DNA of 64,000 nucleotides from Hymenobacter artigasi. Lineage in GTDB: Bacteria > Bacteroidota > Bacteroidia > Cytophagales > Hymenobacteraceae. The position numbers were made by a program, and so were the translations under genes. Shown here in pieces: positions 40,357 to 49,583 of this stretch. The notes beneath the pieces were generated by a model. It searched no databases, was not told the DNA's origin, and saw only the letters and a list, made by a program, of their open reading frames with translations. The stretch is taken from assembly GCF_012275535.1 (NCBI RefSeq), contig NZ_JAAVTK010000011.1:118245-182244 (forward strand), in the 5' to 3' direction. The number at the start of each line of letters is the position of its first letter. The first letter of the stretch is position 1.

Positions 40357-41424
40357 TTAGGCGGCGCGGCCCATCTGGCGCAGGAACATGACGTGCGACA
40401 CGACGGCCGAGCGGGTACGGGCGTAGTTATTGTATTTCACATCGAACTCATCGCACACCTGCTGCACAATCTTGCTGATGGCGGGGTAGTGTACGTGCGA
40501 GATTTTGGGGAACAGGTGGTGTTCAATCTGGAAATTGAGACCACCTACCAGCCAGCTAACCACTTTGTTATCAGTTGCAAAGTTGGCCGTGGTGCGCACC
40601 TGATGGATGGCCCATTCGTCTTCGAGCTTGCCGGTGGTGGCATGGGGCATGGGGAAAGCGGCATCTTCCACGGTGTGGGCCAGTTGGAACACCATGCTCA
40701 GGACCAGGCCGGCCACGGCGGTGCTCAGCATGAAGCCGGCAAACCAAGGCAGAAAGCCAACCATGTAGATGGGCAGGGCCACGTAGAGCAAGAGGTTCAG
40801 CACTTTAAAGCCCCAGAAGCTGACGTGCTCGCCGGTGTTCATGGGTTTGAGGCCGATGGCACCGATTTGGCGGGTGAAGTACTTCTGGTAGTCCATGGCG
40901 AAAATCCAGGACGTGTAGAGCATGCAGTAGAGCGCCCAGAAGTAGAAGTGCTGGTAGCGGTGCAACGGGTGCTTGGGCTGGTCGGGCGTCATGCGCATCC
41001 AGGGCTGGATGTTGATGTCGTCGTCGTGGCCTTCGATGTTGGTGTAGGTGTGGTGGATGAGGTTGTGCTTCGAGTTCCACATGTAGGGGCTGCCGCCGAG
41101 CACGCCGAGGGTGTAGGCCGCGATGCGGTTCATCCAGGGGTAGCGCGAGAAGCTGCCGTGGGCCCCGTCGTGCATCACGTTGAAGCCGATGGCGGCGATA
41201 ACGCAGCCCAGCAAAGCGCATTCGAGCAAGGCCCAGCCGGTGGCGGGCGTGAAGAACACGAGGTGCACATAAAGCGCCACCATGATGCCAACCAATAATA
41301 TCGCCTTGAACAAGAGGCTGGCATTACCCGTCATTGGCCGGCCGGATTCTTCAAAGTATTGATTTATCCGGGTTTTCAGCTCGGTGTGAAACGAGCGGGT
41401 GGCAGCGAATTTGGGTAAGGCCAT
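40357..41424 (-). CDS. Membrane fatty acid (acyl-CoA/acyl-lipid) desaturase
   Basis: The ATG at 41422-41424 (MALPKFAATRSFHTELKTRI) gives 355 residues. All three histidine boxes are present: HDGAHGSF (first), HNLIHHTYTN (second) and QIEHHLFP (third). The QIEHH form, with Gln in the first place, is typical of front-end (Delta-5/Delta-6-like) desaturases. Four membrane helices surround the boxes (for example FKAILLVGIMVALYVHLVF and LLLYVALPIYMVGFLPW). It introduces a cis double bond using O2 and an electron donor in the inner membrane. There is no fused cytochrome b5 domain. The convergent neighbour is unrelated. Confidence 0.93.
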   Translation of the reverse strand: MALPKFAATRSFHTELKTRINQYFEESGRPMTGNASLLFKAILLVGIMVALYVHLVFFTPATGWALLECALLGCVIAAIGFNVMHDGAHGSFSRYPWMNRIAAYTLGVLGGSPYMWNSKHNLIHHTYTNIEGHDDDINIQPWMRMTPDQPKHPLHRYQHFYFWALYCMLYTSWIFAMDYQKYFTRQIGAIGLKPMNTGEHVSFWGFKVLNLLLYVALPIYMVGFLPWFAGFMLSTAVAGLVLSMVFQLAHTVEDAAFPMPHATTGKLEDEWAIHQVRTTANFATDNKVVSWLVGGLNFQIEHHLFPKISHVHYPAISKIVQQVCDEFDVKYNNYARTRSAVVSHVMFLRQMGRAA

Positions 41425-41486
41425 GGACAGGAATTGGGGGATGATGAAGGACAAATGTACTTCGCCTCAACCCTGCCCGACCAAAC

Positions 41487-41978
41487 TTAGTTTAGATAGG
41501 CGTGCCAGTTCTGGTCGATAGTGCCCGCCGAGAGGCGCAGGAAACCCGCCAAAGTTGGCTTTTTGGGATGCTGCCGGATGGTTAAACCCGCTTCGTTGGG
41601 CGTGTGGTGGCCTTTGGCGTGGTTGCAGCGGGCGCAGGCCGTGAGCAGGTTGGTCCACGAAGATTCTCCGCCGCGCGAGCGGGGCACGACGTGGTCGAGC
41701 GTGAGATTCTTGGGCGAGCCGCAGTACTGGCACTCGAAATGGTCACGCTTGAAGATGTTGTGCCGGCTCAGGGCAATGCCTTTGTAGGGCACACGCACGT
41801 AGCGTTGCAAGCGGATGATGCTTGGCTTAGGGTAGGCTTGCGATATTGTTCGGAGCGTGCCGTCGGACTTGGCAACCATTTCCGCTTTGTCGAGAAACAG
41901 GAGCACAAACGCCTTTTGCACGCTGCACAGGGTGATGGCGGTATAGTCGCCATTCAGCACTAACACTTTTTGGTCCAT
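41487..41978 (-). CDS. HNH endonuclease family protein
   Basis: The 163-residue protein has an N-terminal domain (KVLVLNGDYTAITLCSVQKA) and a C-terminal HNH domain: RDHFECQYCGSPKNLTLDHV with the zinc-binding CxxC pair, then PRSRGGESSWTNLLTACARC, and CNHAKGHHTPNEAGLTIRQH. The LxxDHvxPrsrGG and WtNLvtaC patterns are the HNH signature. These stand-alone proteins occur in nearly all Bacteroidota and are not part of restriction systems; the physiological role is unknown. It is upstream of the desaturase gene and has a free-standing promoter region. Confidence 0.9.
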   Translation of the reverse strand: MDQKVLVLNGDYTAITLCSVQKAFVLLFLDKAEMVAKSDGTLRTISQAYPKPSIIRLQRYVRVPYKGIALSRHNIFKRDHFECQYCGSPKNLTLDHVVPRSRGGESSWTNLLTACARCNHAKGHHTPNEAGLTIRQHPKKPTLAGFLRLSAGTIDQNWHAYLN

Positions 41979-42082
41979 ACACGCGTTGGGTTTCGGATAA
42001 CCCGCCGAAAGCTAGCGGTTTCCGAGCAGATAAACAAGCGTGCTAGGGTTAAGTTCAGCGGGGGACTAATAGTCAGAGAACG

Positions 42083-42185
42083 GTCATGCCGAGCGCAGCT
42101 GAGGCATCTCGCGTGCAATGGTAGCCCAACCGTTGGAAAAGGATTACGACCACACGCGAGATGCCTCAGCTGCGCTCGGCATGAC
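42083..42185. repeat. Palindromic element, family A copy 4 (perfect arms)
   Basis: Perfect 33-bp arms (42083-42115 and 42153-42185), beginning gtcatgccgagcgcagctga. The spacer (caatggtagcccaaccgttg...) carries the same inner hairpin ccaac/gttgg as in other copies. It lies between the HNH and NlpC/P60 genes. Confidence 0.93.
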
Positions 42186-42209
42186 GGCCTTTTCGCCCTT
42201 GCTTCCCCC

Positions 42210-43001
42210 CTACTCCGGCAGCAGGCGCTTTATCAGCCGCAGCTTGTGCGAATATTTTTGCCGGTCGCGGTTGTAGATGCCGTTGTGGTCGAGGGGGTCG
42301 AGGCGGACTTCGCCGTGGGCGTGCAGAATCTGGCCTTCGTCCATCACCATGCCGACGTGCACGATGCGGCCTTCGGCGTTATCAAAGAAGGCGAGGTCGC
42401 CGAATTTGGCCTGGGGCACGAAATGCACGGGGCGGCCGTGGTCGATTTGCTGGCGGGCATCGCGCGGGAGCTGGATGCCGAGCAGGCCGTAGAGCTGCTG
42501 GCAGAGGCCGGAGCAGTCGAGGCCGAAGACGCTTTTACCGCCCCATACGTAGGGTGCCTTCAGGTACATGAGGGCGATTTTGCGCAGCAGCGCCGCCTGG
42601 CGGGCGGTATCGGGCGCGGCGGCGGGGTTGGTGGCGGTGCCGTTGTAGAAGTAGTTGCGCTCGCCGATGCGCACGTTCATGCCATCGAAAAACGGCAGGC
42701 GGCAGCCCAGGGTGAGTGGAATCTTGGTGGTGGCGTCGCTCACGGCCTGCACCACGTCGAGGGCTCGGGGGTGGTCCTGGGCGCGCCAGGCGGCGTAGTA
42801 TTCGGGCGAAACGGGCGTGTGCTGCTTGGCGTCAATCCAGCCCACGTAGTCGTCGGCGGCAAGCTGGACCTGCAGCCAGCTTTCCTGCTTCACCAGAATG
42901 TGGTAACACTCGCCGAAAAGCAGCTGGGTAACGAGCTCGGCCCGGTCGTTGGGCTCGGCGCGGACGGGGACGGCGCTGAGCGCGCAGATGCCGGGATTCA
43001 A
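42210..43001 (-). CDS. NlpC/P60-family peptidoglycan hydrolase with SH3 domain
   Basis: The frame is open to 43082, but that end lies in the palindromic element at 43006. Homologous sequence begins at LNPGICALSAVPVRAEPND, so a TTG at 42999-43001 is the probable start, giving 263 residues. The SH3-like domain has FGECYHILVKQESWLQVQL. The C40 peptidase domain has YVWGGKSVFGLDCSGLCQQL with the catalytic Cys, RDARQQIDHGRP, and IVHVGMVMDEGQILHAHGEV with the catalytic His. It would cut peptidoglycan stem peptides. No signal peptide is visible, so it may act in the cytoplasm on turnover peptides. Confidence 0.85.
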   Translation of the reverse strand: MNPGICALSAVPVRAEPNDRAELVTQLLFGECYHILVKQESWLQVQLAADDYVGWIDAKQHTPVSPEYYAAWRAQDHPRALDVVQAVSDATTKIPLTLGCRLPFFDGMNVRIGERNYFYNGTATNPAAAPDTARQAALLRKIALMYLKAPYVWGGKSVFGLDCSGLCQQLYGLLGIQLPRDARQQIDHGRPVHFVPQAKFGDLAFFDNAEGRIVHVGMVMDEGQILHAHGEVRLDPLDHNGIYNRDRQKYSHKLRLIKRLLPE

Positions 43002-43005
43002 TTTG

Positions 43006-43087
43006 GTGAAGTGGTGAGATGGTGAGGTGTGAGTGCAAAGAACGGTAGCCGTGGTGGTACTCACCATTTCACACCTCACCATTTCAC
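43006..43087. repeat. Imperfect palindromic element of gtgaggtgtgag units
   Basis: The left part (gtgaagtggtgagatggtga...) at 43006-43033 and the right part at 43060-43087 (ctcaccatttcacacctcac) are complementary in overlapping short units rather than base for base. It fills the space between smpB and the NlpC/P60 gene and adds spurious upstream coding frame to the latter. Confidence 0.75.
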
Positions 43088-43090
43088 TAC

Positions 43091-43549
43091 TTACAGCCGT
43101 TCCATGTCGCGCTTCTGGGCTTTTTCCTTGAGGTCGTTGCGCTTGTCGTAGAGCTTTTTGCCCTGGGCGAGGGTGATTTCGATTTTAGCAAAGCCACGGT
43201 CAGTTACGAAAAGGCGCAGGGGGATGATGGTGAGGCCCTGGTCTACGGCTTTGCCGGCCAGCTGCTTCAGCTCGCGCTTGTTGAGCAGAAGCTTACGGGC
43301 ACGCATGGCGTCGTGGTTATTGTAAGTACCTAAGGAATAGGGCGCGATGCGGATGGAATGAATCCAGAGGTCGCCGCGCTGGTCGAAGGTGCAGTAGCCG
43401 TCGGTGAGGTTTACGTTGCCTTCGCGGATGCTTTTTATTTCGGTGCCTTGCAACATCACGCCCGCGTCGTACTTGGCCAGGAACGTGTATTCGTGGCCGG
43501 CGCGACGGTTTTTGATATTGATGATGACAGGTTTATCGTCTTTGGCCAT
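43091..43549 (-). CDS. smpB: SsrA-binding protein SmpB
   Basis: The ATG at 43547-43549 (MAKDDKPVIINIKNRRAGHE) gives 152 residues. SmpB hallmarks are present: RRAGHEYTFLAKYDAGVMLQ, GTEIKSIREGNVNLTDGYC with the E-x-KS-x-R signature, and HNHDAMRARKLLLNKRELKQ-like segment (written here NNHDAMRARKLLL). LYDKRNDLKEKAQKRDMERL is the C-terminal helix that enters the ribosomal A site. It delivers tmRNA to stalled ribosomes. The tmRNA gene is not in this window. A palindromic element precedes it. Confidence 0.97.
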   Translation of the reverse strand: MAKDDKPVIINIKNRRAGHEYTFLAKYDAGVMLQGTEIKSIREGNVNLTDGYCTFDQRGDLWIHSIRIAPYSLGTYNNHDAMRARKLLLNKRELKQLAGKAVDQGLTIIPLRLFVTDRGFAKIEITLAQGKKLYDKRNDLKEKAQKRDMERL

Positions 43550-43570
43550 AATAGGGTAAAAGTACGGCGT

Positions 43571-43636
43571 GGCATAAGCTTTAGCTTGTGCGTTTTGTCG
43601 TTTTAACGTTAATACGCACAAGCTAAAGCTTATGCC
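43571..43636. repeat. Palindromic element ggcataagctttagcttgtg
   Basis: Perfect 23-bp arms (43571-43593 and 43614-43636) around a 20-nt loop. The arms contain the palindromic core aagctttagctt shared with the element at 57982. It ends eight bases before the stop of tsaD, in the tsaD-smpB gap. Confidence 0.92.
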
Positions 43637-43643
43637 ACTGTGC

Positions 43644-44657
43644 CTACGTCAGCTTCAGGCGCGGGTTGGGGCTGCTGAGCTGGGTGGCGAAGTCACCGGC
43701 TTCATACTGAAAATGCGCGGTCATGGCTACCATGGCGGCATTATCGGTGCAAAAGGCGAAATCGGGGATGAAAACCTGCCAGTTTTGGACCACGGCTTCG
43801 GCCTCCAGGGCGGTACGCAGGCCGGAGTTGGCGGCCACACCGCCGGCCAGCGCTATCTGCGTCAGGCCGGTATCGGCGGCGGCGCGGCGGAGCTGGCGCA
43901 GCAGCGTAGCCACAATGGTGTGCTGGACACTGGCGCAGAGGTCGGGCAGGTTTTCGGCCACGAAATCGGGGTTAGCGGCCACTTCCTTTTTCAGGAAATA
44001 CATCACCGACGTTTTCAGGCCGCTGAAGGAAAAATCGTAGCCGGGCATGGCCCCTACCGGGAAGGCGAAGCGCAGCGGGTTGCCCTGGCGGGCCAGCTTG
44101 TCGAGGTGCGGGCCGCCGGGGTACGGCAGGCCGAGCAGCTTAGCGGTTTTGTCGAAGGCCTCGCCGGCGGCATCGTCGATGGTCTGGCCGATGACGTCCA
44201 TTTCCAGGGCCGATTTCACCACCACCAGCTGCGTGTGGCCGCCGCTCACGGTGAGGCAGAGGAAAGGGAAATCCGGCTTGGGGTCGCGGAGAAAATGGGC
44301 CAGAATATGGGCGCGCATATGGTTCACGGCCAGCAGCGGCTTATCGAGGGCCAGGGCCAAGGTCTTGGCAAACATGCCGCCTACTAGTAAGGAGCCCAGC
44401 AGGCCGGGGCCCTGGGTAACGGCTACGGCATCGAGGTCGGCCTTGGTGATGCCGGCTTCTTTGAGGGCGGCCGTGACGACGGGCAGCAGGTGTTGCTGGT
44501 GGGCGCGCGAGGCCAGCTCGGGCACTACGCCGCCGTATTGCTCGTGGACTTTTTGGGTGGCTACCACGTTGCTCAGCAGCTGGCCGCCGGCCAGAACGGC
44601 CGCGCCGGTGTCGTCGCACGACGATTCGATGGCGAGGATAATGGGGTGTGCAGGCAT
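43644..44657 (-). CDS. tsaD: tRNA threonylcarbamoyladenosine transferase TsaD
   Basis: The ATG at 44655-44657 (MPAHPIILAIESSCDDTGAA) gives 337 residues. The ASKHA-fold hallmarks are LAIESSCDDTGAAVL, ASRAHQQHLLPVV with the metal-binding His, NHMRAHILAHFL with two further His, SGGHTQLV, and FDKTAKLLGLPYPGGP. It makes the t6A37 modification with TsaB and TsaE, which are not in the window. It is divergent from tamB, an arrangement common in Bacteroidota. A GACCTTTG box (minus, 44681-44688) may be the promoter. Confidence 0.97.
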   Translation of the reverse strand: MPAHPIILAIESSCDDTGAAVLAGGQLLSNVVATQKVHEQYGGVVPELASRAHQQHLLPVVTAALKEAGITKADLDAVAVTQGPGLLGSLLVGGMFAKTLALALDKPLLAVNHMRAHILAHFLRDPKPDFPFLCLTVSGGHTQLVVVKSALEMDVIGQTIDDAAGEAFDKTAKLLGLPYPGGPHLDKLARQGNPLRFAFPVGAMPGYDFSFSGLKTSVMYFLKKEVAANPDFVAENLPDLCASVQHTIVATLLRQLRRAAADTGLTQIALAGGVAANSGLRTALEAEAVVQNWQVFIPDFAFCTDNAAMVAMTAHFQYEAGDFATQLSSPNPRLKLT

Positions 44658-44842
44658 GGATTTAATCGAGGTTGGGCACGCAAAGGTCGCACTACGGCGC
44701 AATAGCGTTGAACCCCGGCCTAAAAGTGGCCGTTCCATTGGCCTGATAGTTGGCTACGCCGACCTTTGGTTGCCGGTAACGACTAAAAAACCGCAACTTT
44801 GCGGATTAACCCGCGTTTCCCGCGTTCATTCCTCCTGCCCCG

Positions 44843-47800
44843 GTGCGTCGTTTCCTCTCCATTTTGCTAAAAATCCTGCTGGGCTTGGTCCTGTTGGTGG
44901 TATTGGCTGTGGTGGGAGCTTTGGTGGCGTTACGCATTCCGAGCGTGCAAACGCGGCTGGCCCACGAGGCGGCCGATGTACTGACGCGGAAGCTGGGCCA
45001 GCAGGTGACGATTGGCGGAGTTGATATCCGGCCGTTTTCCCGCGTGCTGCTCAATGGAGTGAGCGTGAAAGACCGGCGCGGTGGCGAGCTGTTCAGCATT
45101 GGGCGGGCCGATGCGGATATCTCGCTGTTTTCGGTGTTCGACCCGCGCCACCTGCACATTGCCACGCTCACGCTGAATGAGCCGCGCTTCGAGCTAAAGA
45201 ACCTGCCCGGCCAGCCCGACTCCACCACCTTCAGCCAGTTTATGGCCTCGGTGAAGCGGCTGATTGGGCCCTTGACCGACACCAGCAAGTCGGCGCCGTT
45301 CGATTTTCAGATTGCCGCCGTGACCCTGCGCAACGGCCATTTTGCCATTGAGAAAGGCGACCTGCCGCACGCCAAAACCTACGGCCAGAGCATCGACTAC
45401 GACCATTTGCTAGTCGACAGTATCTACGCCGACATCTCCAAAATCCGGCTCGAAGACACGCTGCGCATGCGCATCAGCCAGCTGCACGCCGTGGAAACGC
45501 CCTCCCGGACGCCATTGCGCGAAATCACGGCGGATATGACCTACGGGCCGCATTTCTGGGAATTCAAGGATTTGAGCCTGCGCGTGGGCCGCAGCCAGAT
45601 TAAGGATTATGTGCGGTTTGAGTTTCGGGTATTTGGCAACTTTACCGATTACAATGACTCGATGAAGACCATTGCGCACCTGCGCAACTCCAAGGTTTAT
45701 TCGGATGACATTGCCAAGTTTGCGCCGCAACTGAGCGAAATGCACGAGTCGGTAGCCATTTCGGGCGATGCCTCGGGCTACGTCCGCGATTTCAAGGTGA
45801 ACAACCTGGACGTGCGCTACGGCACCGGCACCCACATTGTGGCCAAGCGCGCCCACGCCGACGGCCTTCCCAACTACAAGGAGAGCTTTATCGACCTGCG
45901 CCTGCTACCCTCAGTGGTGGTGGCCAATGACCTGAAAAAGTGGCTGCCGGCGGCGGCCAACACGATTGTGCAGCGCCTGGGCAAAGTAAAATTGCAGGGC
46001 CAGGTGTTGGGCTTTTACAACGATTTCGTGGCCAATGCCTCGTTCGATACTGCCCTGGGCTTTGTGGCGACGGACGTGAACCTTAAGACCAAAACCGACC
46101 TCACGCACGCTACTTACGAGGGCACGGTGCGCTCCAATGCGTTCGAGCTGGGCAAGTTTCTGGGCGATGAAAGCGTGATTCGGGACGTGACGCTGAATGG
46201 CCGCGTGGCGGGCACGGGCTTTCTGCCGGCTTTCGCGCAGGGCAAGGCCAAGCTCACGGTGCCGGCCATCTGGCTTAATGGCTACCGCTACCACAACATT
46301 GCGTTTGATGGCGATTTCCGGCCGCTGCACTTCAACGGCCACGCGAGTGTGAACGACCCGGCCGTGCGCCTGGTGGCCGATGGCCACATCGACCTGGAGC
46401 GCAAGCACGAAAATGTTGACATCAAGACCAAAATCGATTTCGCCAACCTGCGCACCCTCGGCCTGATGAGCCAGCCGCTGACCGTGAGCACCACGGCCGA
46501 CGTGAAGTTTAAGGGCGTGCAGCTCGATTCGCTCATTGGCTACGCCTACCTGCGCCACTCGCGCTTCACGCTCGATGGCCGCAAGCTCGACCTCGATACA
46601 CTGGACGTGGTGAGCACCCGCAGCCGCCTGAACCAGCGCCGCGTAACGCTGCGCTCGGAGGCGCTGAACGCCAGCCTGGCCGGCACCTTCAACACCTCTG
46701 ATGTGGTGCGCGACGTGCAGACGCTCATCACCGAGTACCGGCTCAACTTTGAAAGCAACGCGGCGGCTACGGCCGACTACTACCGCCGCAAGCGCCAGCG
46801 CACTCTGCCGGTGTACCAGGTTGACTTACTGCTGAATCTGAAAAAAGCCAACCCGCTCCTGACGCTTTTTGTGCCCGATTTGCGGGTGGCCGATGGCAGC
46901 CGCATCGACGGCTCGTTCCGGAACGGGGCCACATCGATTTTCCAGCTCGGCGGCCACCTCGACAGCCTGCGCTACGGCCCGGTGCAAACGGTGAACGACG
47001 ACTTCGACTTCCTCACCTCGAAGCTGCCGTACAAATCCGATATTCTGGCCCAGGCCAGCATCACGAGCGACCGGCAGGTACTGCCGGGGCTGGGCCGCAC
47101 CGAGAAATTTATTGTGGAAGGCGTATGGGACCAGCAGCGCATCAACTTCTCGACCTCGCTGGCTCAGACGGGCACCACCAACAAGGCCACCATCAACGGT
47201 TCGCTGGGTTTTCTGGCCCGGGCGGTGGAGGTGATTTTTCGGCAATCCGACGTGCACTTGCTGGATAAGAACTGGACCATTGCGGAAAACAACTCGGTGC
47301 GGATTTCGAACTACGGCAAGGAATTCGACATCAAGAACCTGACGTTCAGCAACGGCGAACAGTTTGTGAGTGCGCAGGGCATCATCTCGCCCGATGCCGG
47401 CCAGCCACCGTTGCAGCTGCAAATCAAGGACTTCGAGCTGGCCACGCTCAAAACGCTGACCGGCCAGAACCTCTCGGGCCGTGTGAATGCCCAGGGCACC
47501 GTGAGCGGCGTGTACGGCCCGCTGGCCATCAGCAGCACGCTCGGGGTGGATTCGTTGAAATACGACGGCACGCTGATTGGGCAGGTAGCCGGGCGCAGCG
47601 ACTGGGACAACGCTGCCGGCAAGCTGCGCATGAACCTGGACGTAGCCCGCGCCGGCCAGTCGGTGCTGACCGTGCTGGGCGACATTGCGCCGCAGGACAA
47701 GATTAATCAGTTCAACCTCACCGGCACGCTCAATGATGCGCCCATTGTGCTGGCGCAGCCTTTTCTGGGGTCGCTGTTTAAGAACCTGGGCGGCACCGGG

Positions 47801-49462
47801 CGCGGCGAGCTGCGCCTCACGGGCCTGTTTGGCGCGCCCAATCTGCTCGGCTATGTGGACGTGAGCAACGGCCGCCTCACCTTCGGCTACCTAGGCACCA
47901 CGTACACCTTTGCCGACCGCATCAGCTTTACCAGCAAGTCAATAGAGTTCCACAACATCAAGCTGCGCGACGTGCTGGGCAATACCGGCACCGTGGACGG
48001 CATTGTGAACCACCGCGGCTTCAAGGACATGAGCCTCGACATTGCGGCCAATTTCCGCAAGATGCAGGTGCTCAACACCACGCGCAAGGATAATGAGCTG
48101 TATTTTGGCACCGCCTATGCCACCGGCACGGCCCGCGTAACCGGCCCCACCAATGACCTGGACGTGACCGTGCGGGCCAGCAGCGAAACCGGCACCCGCG
48201 TGAGCCTGCCCCTCGACAACGCGGCCAAGGCCGAAAAGGCTGGCTACATTAAGTTCGTGAATAACAACCCGGTGGGCGATACCGTCATCACGAAAAAGGC
48301 CGTAGCGGTGGCCGCGCAGGACAAAGTGGACCTGTCGGGCATCAAGCTCAACATGAACCTGACTATCACCCCCGAGGCTTATGTTGAGATTCTGCTCGAT
48401 GAAAGCACGGGGGATGTGATTCGCGGCTCGGCCGCCGGGCAGCTGCGCATGGCCATTGATACGCGGGGCGAATTCAATATGTACGGGCAGGTTGAGATTG
48501 TGCGAGGGGCGTATAATTTCACGCTGCAAGGCCTTATCAACAAGGAGTTTGTGGTGCGGCCCGGCGGCATTATTTCCTGGAACGGCGACCCGCTGGCCGG
48601 CGAAATGAACGTGACGGCAACCTACACGCAGCGCACCTCGCTGGCCCCGGTGCTGGGCGCGGGCTCGTCGGGCAGCGTGGCCGTGGTGCCCGTGACGGCC
48701 GTGATGAACCTGACCGGGCCACTGCTGCTGCCGGCCATCAAGCTCAACCTGGAGTTCAACGACACGCCGGGCACGCTCCAGGGCGACCTGGCGGCCTTCA
48801 CCACTTCGCTACGCAACGACGAGCAGGAGCTCAACCGACAGGTTTTCAGCTTACTGGTATTCAAGCAGCTGTCGCCGCCGGGCTCATTTGGCAACACCAT
48901 TTCCATTCGGGGGCAGGACAACACGGCCTTCAAAAGCCTGGGCCAGGTGCTGAGTACCCAGCTTGGCCTGCTCACCTCGCAAATCGACCAGAACCTGGAA
49001 ATTGACTTCAACATCAACGGCATCACCCCCGAGCAGCTGCAGGCCCTGCAAGTGCGCCTCAGCTACTCGTTTCTGAACGGGCGCCTGCGCGTGACGCGGG
49101 AAGGCGGCTTCACCAACAATCCCAACCTGGTGAACAGCGCCACGGGCGGCACTTCTTCCGTGCCCGTCACTAGCGGCAACACGGCCGGCCAGGCCTCGCT
49201 GCTCGGCGACCTCAGCCTGGAATATTACCTGCGGCCCGATGGCAAGTTCCGGGCAAAGCTGCGCTACGAAACCACCCCCCGCGACCTGGAAACCATCAAC
49301 CAGCCCCGGGCGGGCCTCTCGCTGCTGCACACCGAGCAGTTCAACTCGTTCGGGGAGCTGTTCACCCGCAGAAACCCCAGAAAGAAGGAGCGCAACACCC
49401 AGAAAGCCCGCGAAGGCAAGGAAGTGATGACGGTGGACGAGGACCCGCGCACGAATTTGTAG
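44843..49462 (+). CDS. tamB: Translocation/assembly module TamB-like protein
   Basis: The 1539-residue protein starts at a GTG (44843). A membrane helix (LSILLKILLGLVLLVVLAVV) anchors it in the inner membrane. RIPSVQTRLAHEAADVLTRK then begins the AsmA/TamB-type region that spans the periplasm as a long beta-taco groove. The C-terminal DUF490 (TamB) domain is clear: QVEIVRGAYNFTLQGLINKE, then PGGIISWNGDPLAGEMNVTA, YLRPDGKFRAKLRYETTPRD. With TamA/BamA partners it supports outer-membrane assembly or phospholipid transport. The length is on the longer side, as in other Bacteroidota. The last part is Arg/Lys-rich (RRNPRKKERNTQKAREGKEV). Confidence 0.93.
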   Translation: MRRFLSILLKILLGLVLLVVLAVVGALVALRIPSVQTRLAHEAADVLTRKLGQQVTIGGVDIRPFSRVLLNGVSVKDRRGGELFSIGRADADISLFSVFDPRHLHIATLTLNEPRFELKNLPGQPDSTTFSQFMASVKRLIGPLTDTSKSAPFDFQIAAVTLRNGHFAIEKGDLPHAKTYGQSIDYDHLLVDSIYADISKIRLEDTLRMRISQLHAVETPSRTPLREITADMTYGPHFWEFKDLSLRVGRSQIKDYVRFEFRVFGNFTDYNDSMKTIAHLRNSKVYSDDIAKFAPQLSEMHESVAISGDASGYVRDFKVNNLDVRYGTGTHIVAKRAHADGLPNYKESFIDLRLLPSVVVANDLKKWLPAAANTIVQRLGKVKLQGQVLGFYNDFVANASFDTALGFVATDVNLKTKTDLTHATYEGTVRSNAFELGKFLGDESVIRDVTLNGRVAGTGFLPAFAQGKAKLTVPAIWLNGYRYHNIAFDGDFRPLHFNGHASVNDPAVRLVADGHIDLERKHENVDIKTKIDFANLRTLGLMSQPLTVSTTADVKFKGVQLDSLIGYAYLRHSRFTLDGRKLDLDTLDVVSTRSRLNQRRVTLRSEALNASLAGTFNTSDVVRDVQTLITEYRLNFESNAAATADYYRRKRQRTLPVYQVDLLLNLKKANPLLTLFVPDLRVADGSRIDGSFRNGATSIFQLGGHLDSLRYGPVQTVNDDFDFLTSKLPYKSDILAQASITSDRQVLPGLGRTEKFIVEGVWDQQRINFSTSLAQTGTTNKATINGSLGFLARAVEVIFRQSDVHLLDKNWTIAENNSVRISNYGKEFDIKNLTFSNGEQFVSAQGIISPDAGQPPLQLQIKDFELATLKTLTGQNLSGRVNAQGTVSGVYGPLAISSTLGVDSLKYDGTLIGQVAGRSDWDNAAGKLRMNLDVARAGQSVLTVLGDIAPQDKINQFNLTGTLNDAPIVLAQPFLGSLFKNLGGTGRGELRLTGLFGAPNLLGYVDVSNGRLTFGYLGTTYTFADRISFTSKSIEFHNIKLRDVLGNTGTVDGIVNHRGFKDMSLDIAANFRKMQVLNTTRKDNELYFGTAYATGTARVTGPTNDLDVTVRASSETGTRVSLPLDNAAKAEKAGYIKFVNNNPVGDTVITKKAVAVAAQDKVDLSGIKLNMNLTITPEAYVEILLDESTGDVIRGSAAGQLRMAIDTRGEFNMYGQVEIVRGAYNFTLQGLINKEFVVRPGGIISWNGDPLAGEMNVTATYTQRTSLAPVLGAGSSGSVAVVPVTAVMNLTGPLLLPAIKLNLEFNDTPGTLQGDLAAFTTSLRNDEQELNRQVFSLLVFKQLSPPGSFGNTISIRGQDNTAFKSLGQVLSTQLGLLTSQIDQNLEIDFNINGITPEQLQALQVRLSYSFLNGRLRVTREGGFTNNPNLVNSATGGTSSVPVTSGNTAGQASLLGDLSLEYYLRPDGKFRAKLRYETTPRDLETINQPRAGLSLLHTEQFNSFGELFTRRNPRKKERNTQKAREGKEVMTVDEDPRTNL

Positions 49463-49562
49463 GGTAAGAGGGTGTGGGGGTAGGAGGGCAGGAATCAGAG
49501 GGAAAAAAGCTTGTTCGTCCACTCAACCCCTACCCTCCTACCCCCATACCCTCCTACCCCAT
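49463..49562. repeat. Imperfect palindromic element rich in gggtaggag/ctcctaccc
   Basis: The left part (49462-49490, gggtaagagggtgtgggggt...) pairs with the right part (49529-49562, ending tacccccataccctcctacc plus cc) with about three mismatches. It lies between tamB and ftsX; the ftsX promoter box follows directly. Confidence 0.82.
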
Positions 49563-49569
49563 ACTTTGC

Positions 49570-49577
49570 TACCTTTG
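49570..49577 (+). promoter_or_regulatory. -7 box (TACCTTTG) of ftsX
   Basis: Exact TAnnTTTG match seven bases before the ATG at 49584, implying an almost leaderless transcript if used. Confidence 0.55.
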
Positions 49578-49583
49578 CCGGAT

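Noticed and set aside
42085..43092. The longer N-terminus (to 43082) for the NlpC/P60 protein
   Set aside because: The additional residues are translated from the palindromic element at 43006-43087; family homology begins at the TTG at 43001.
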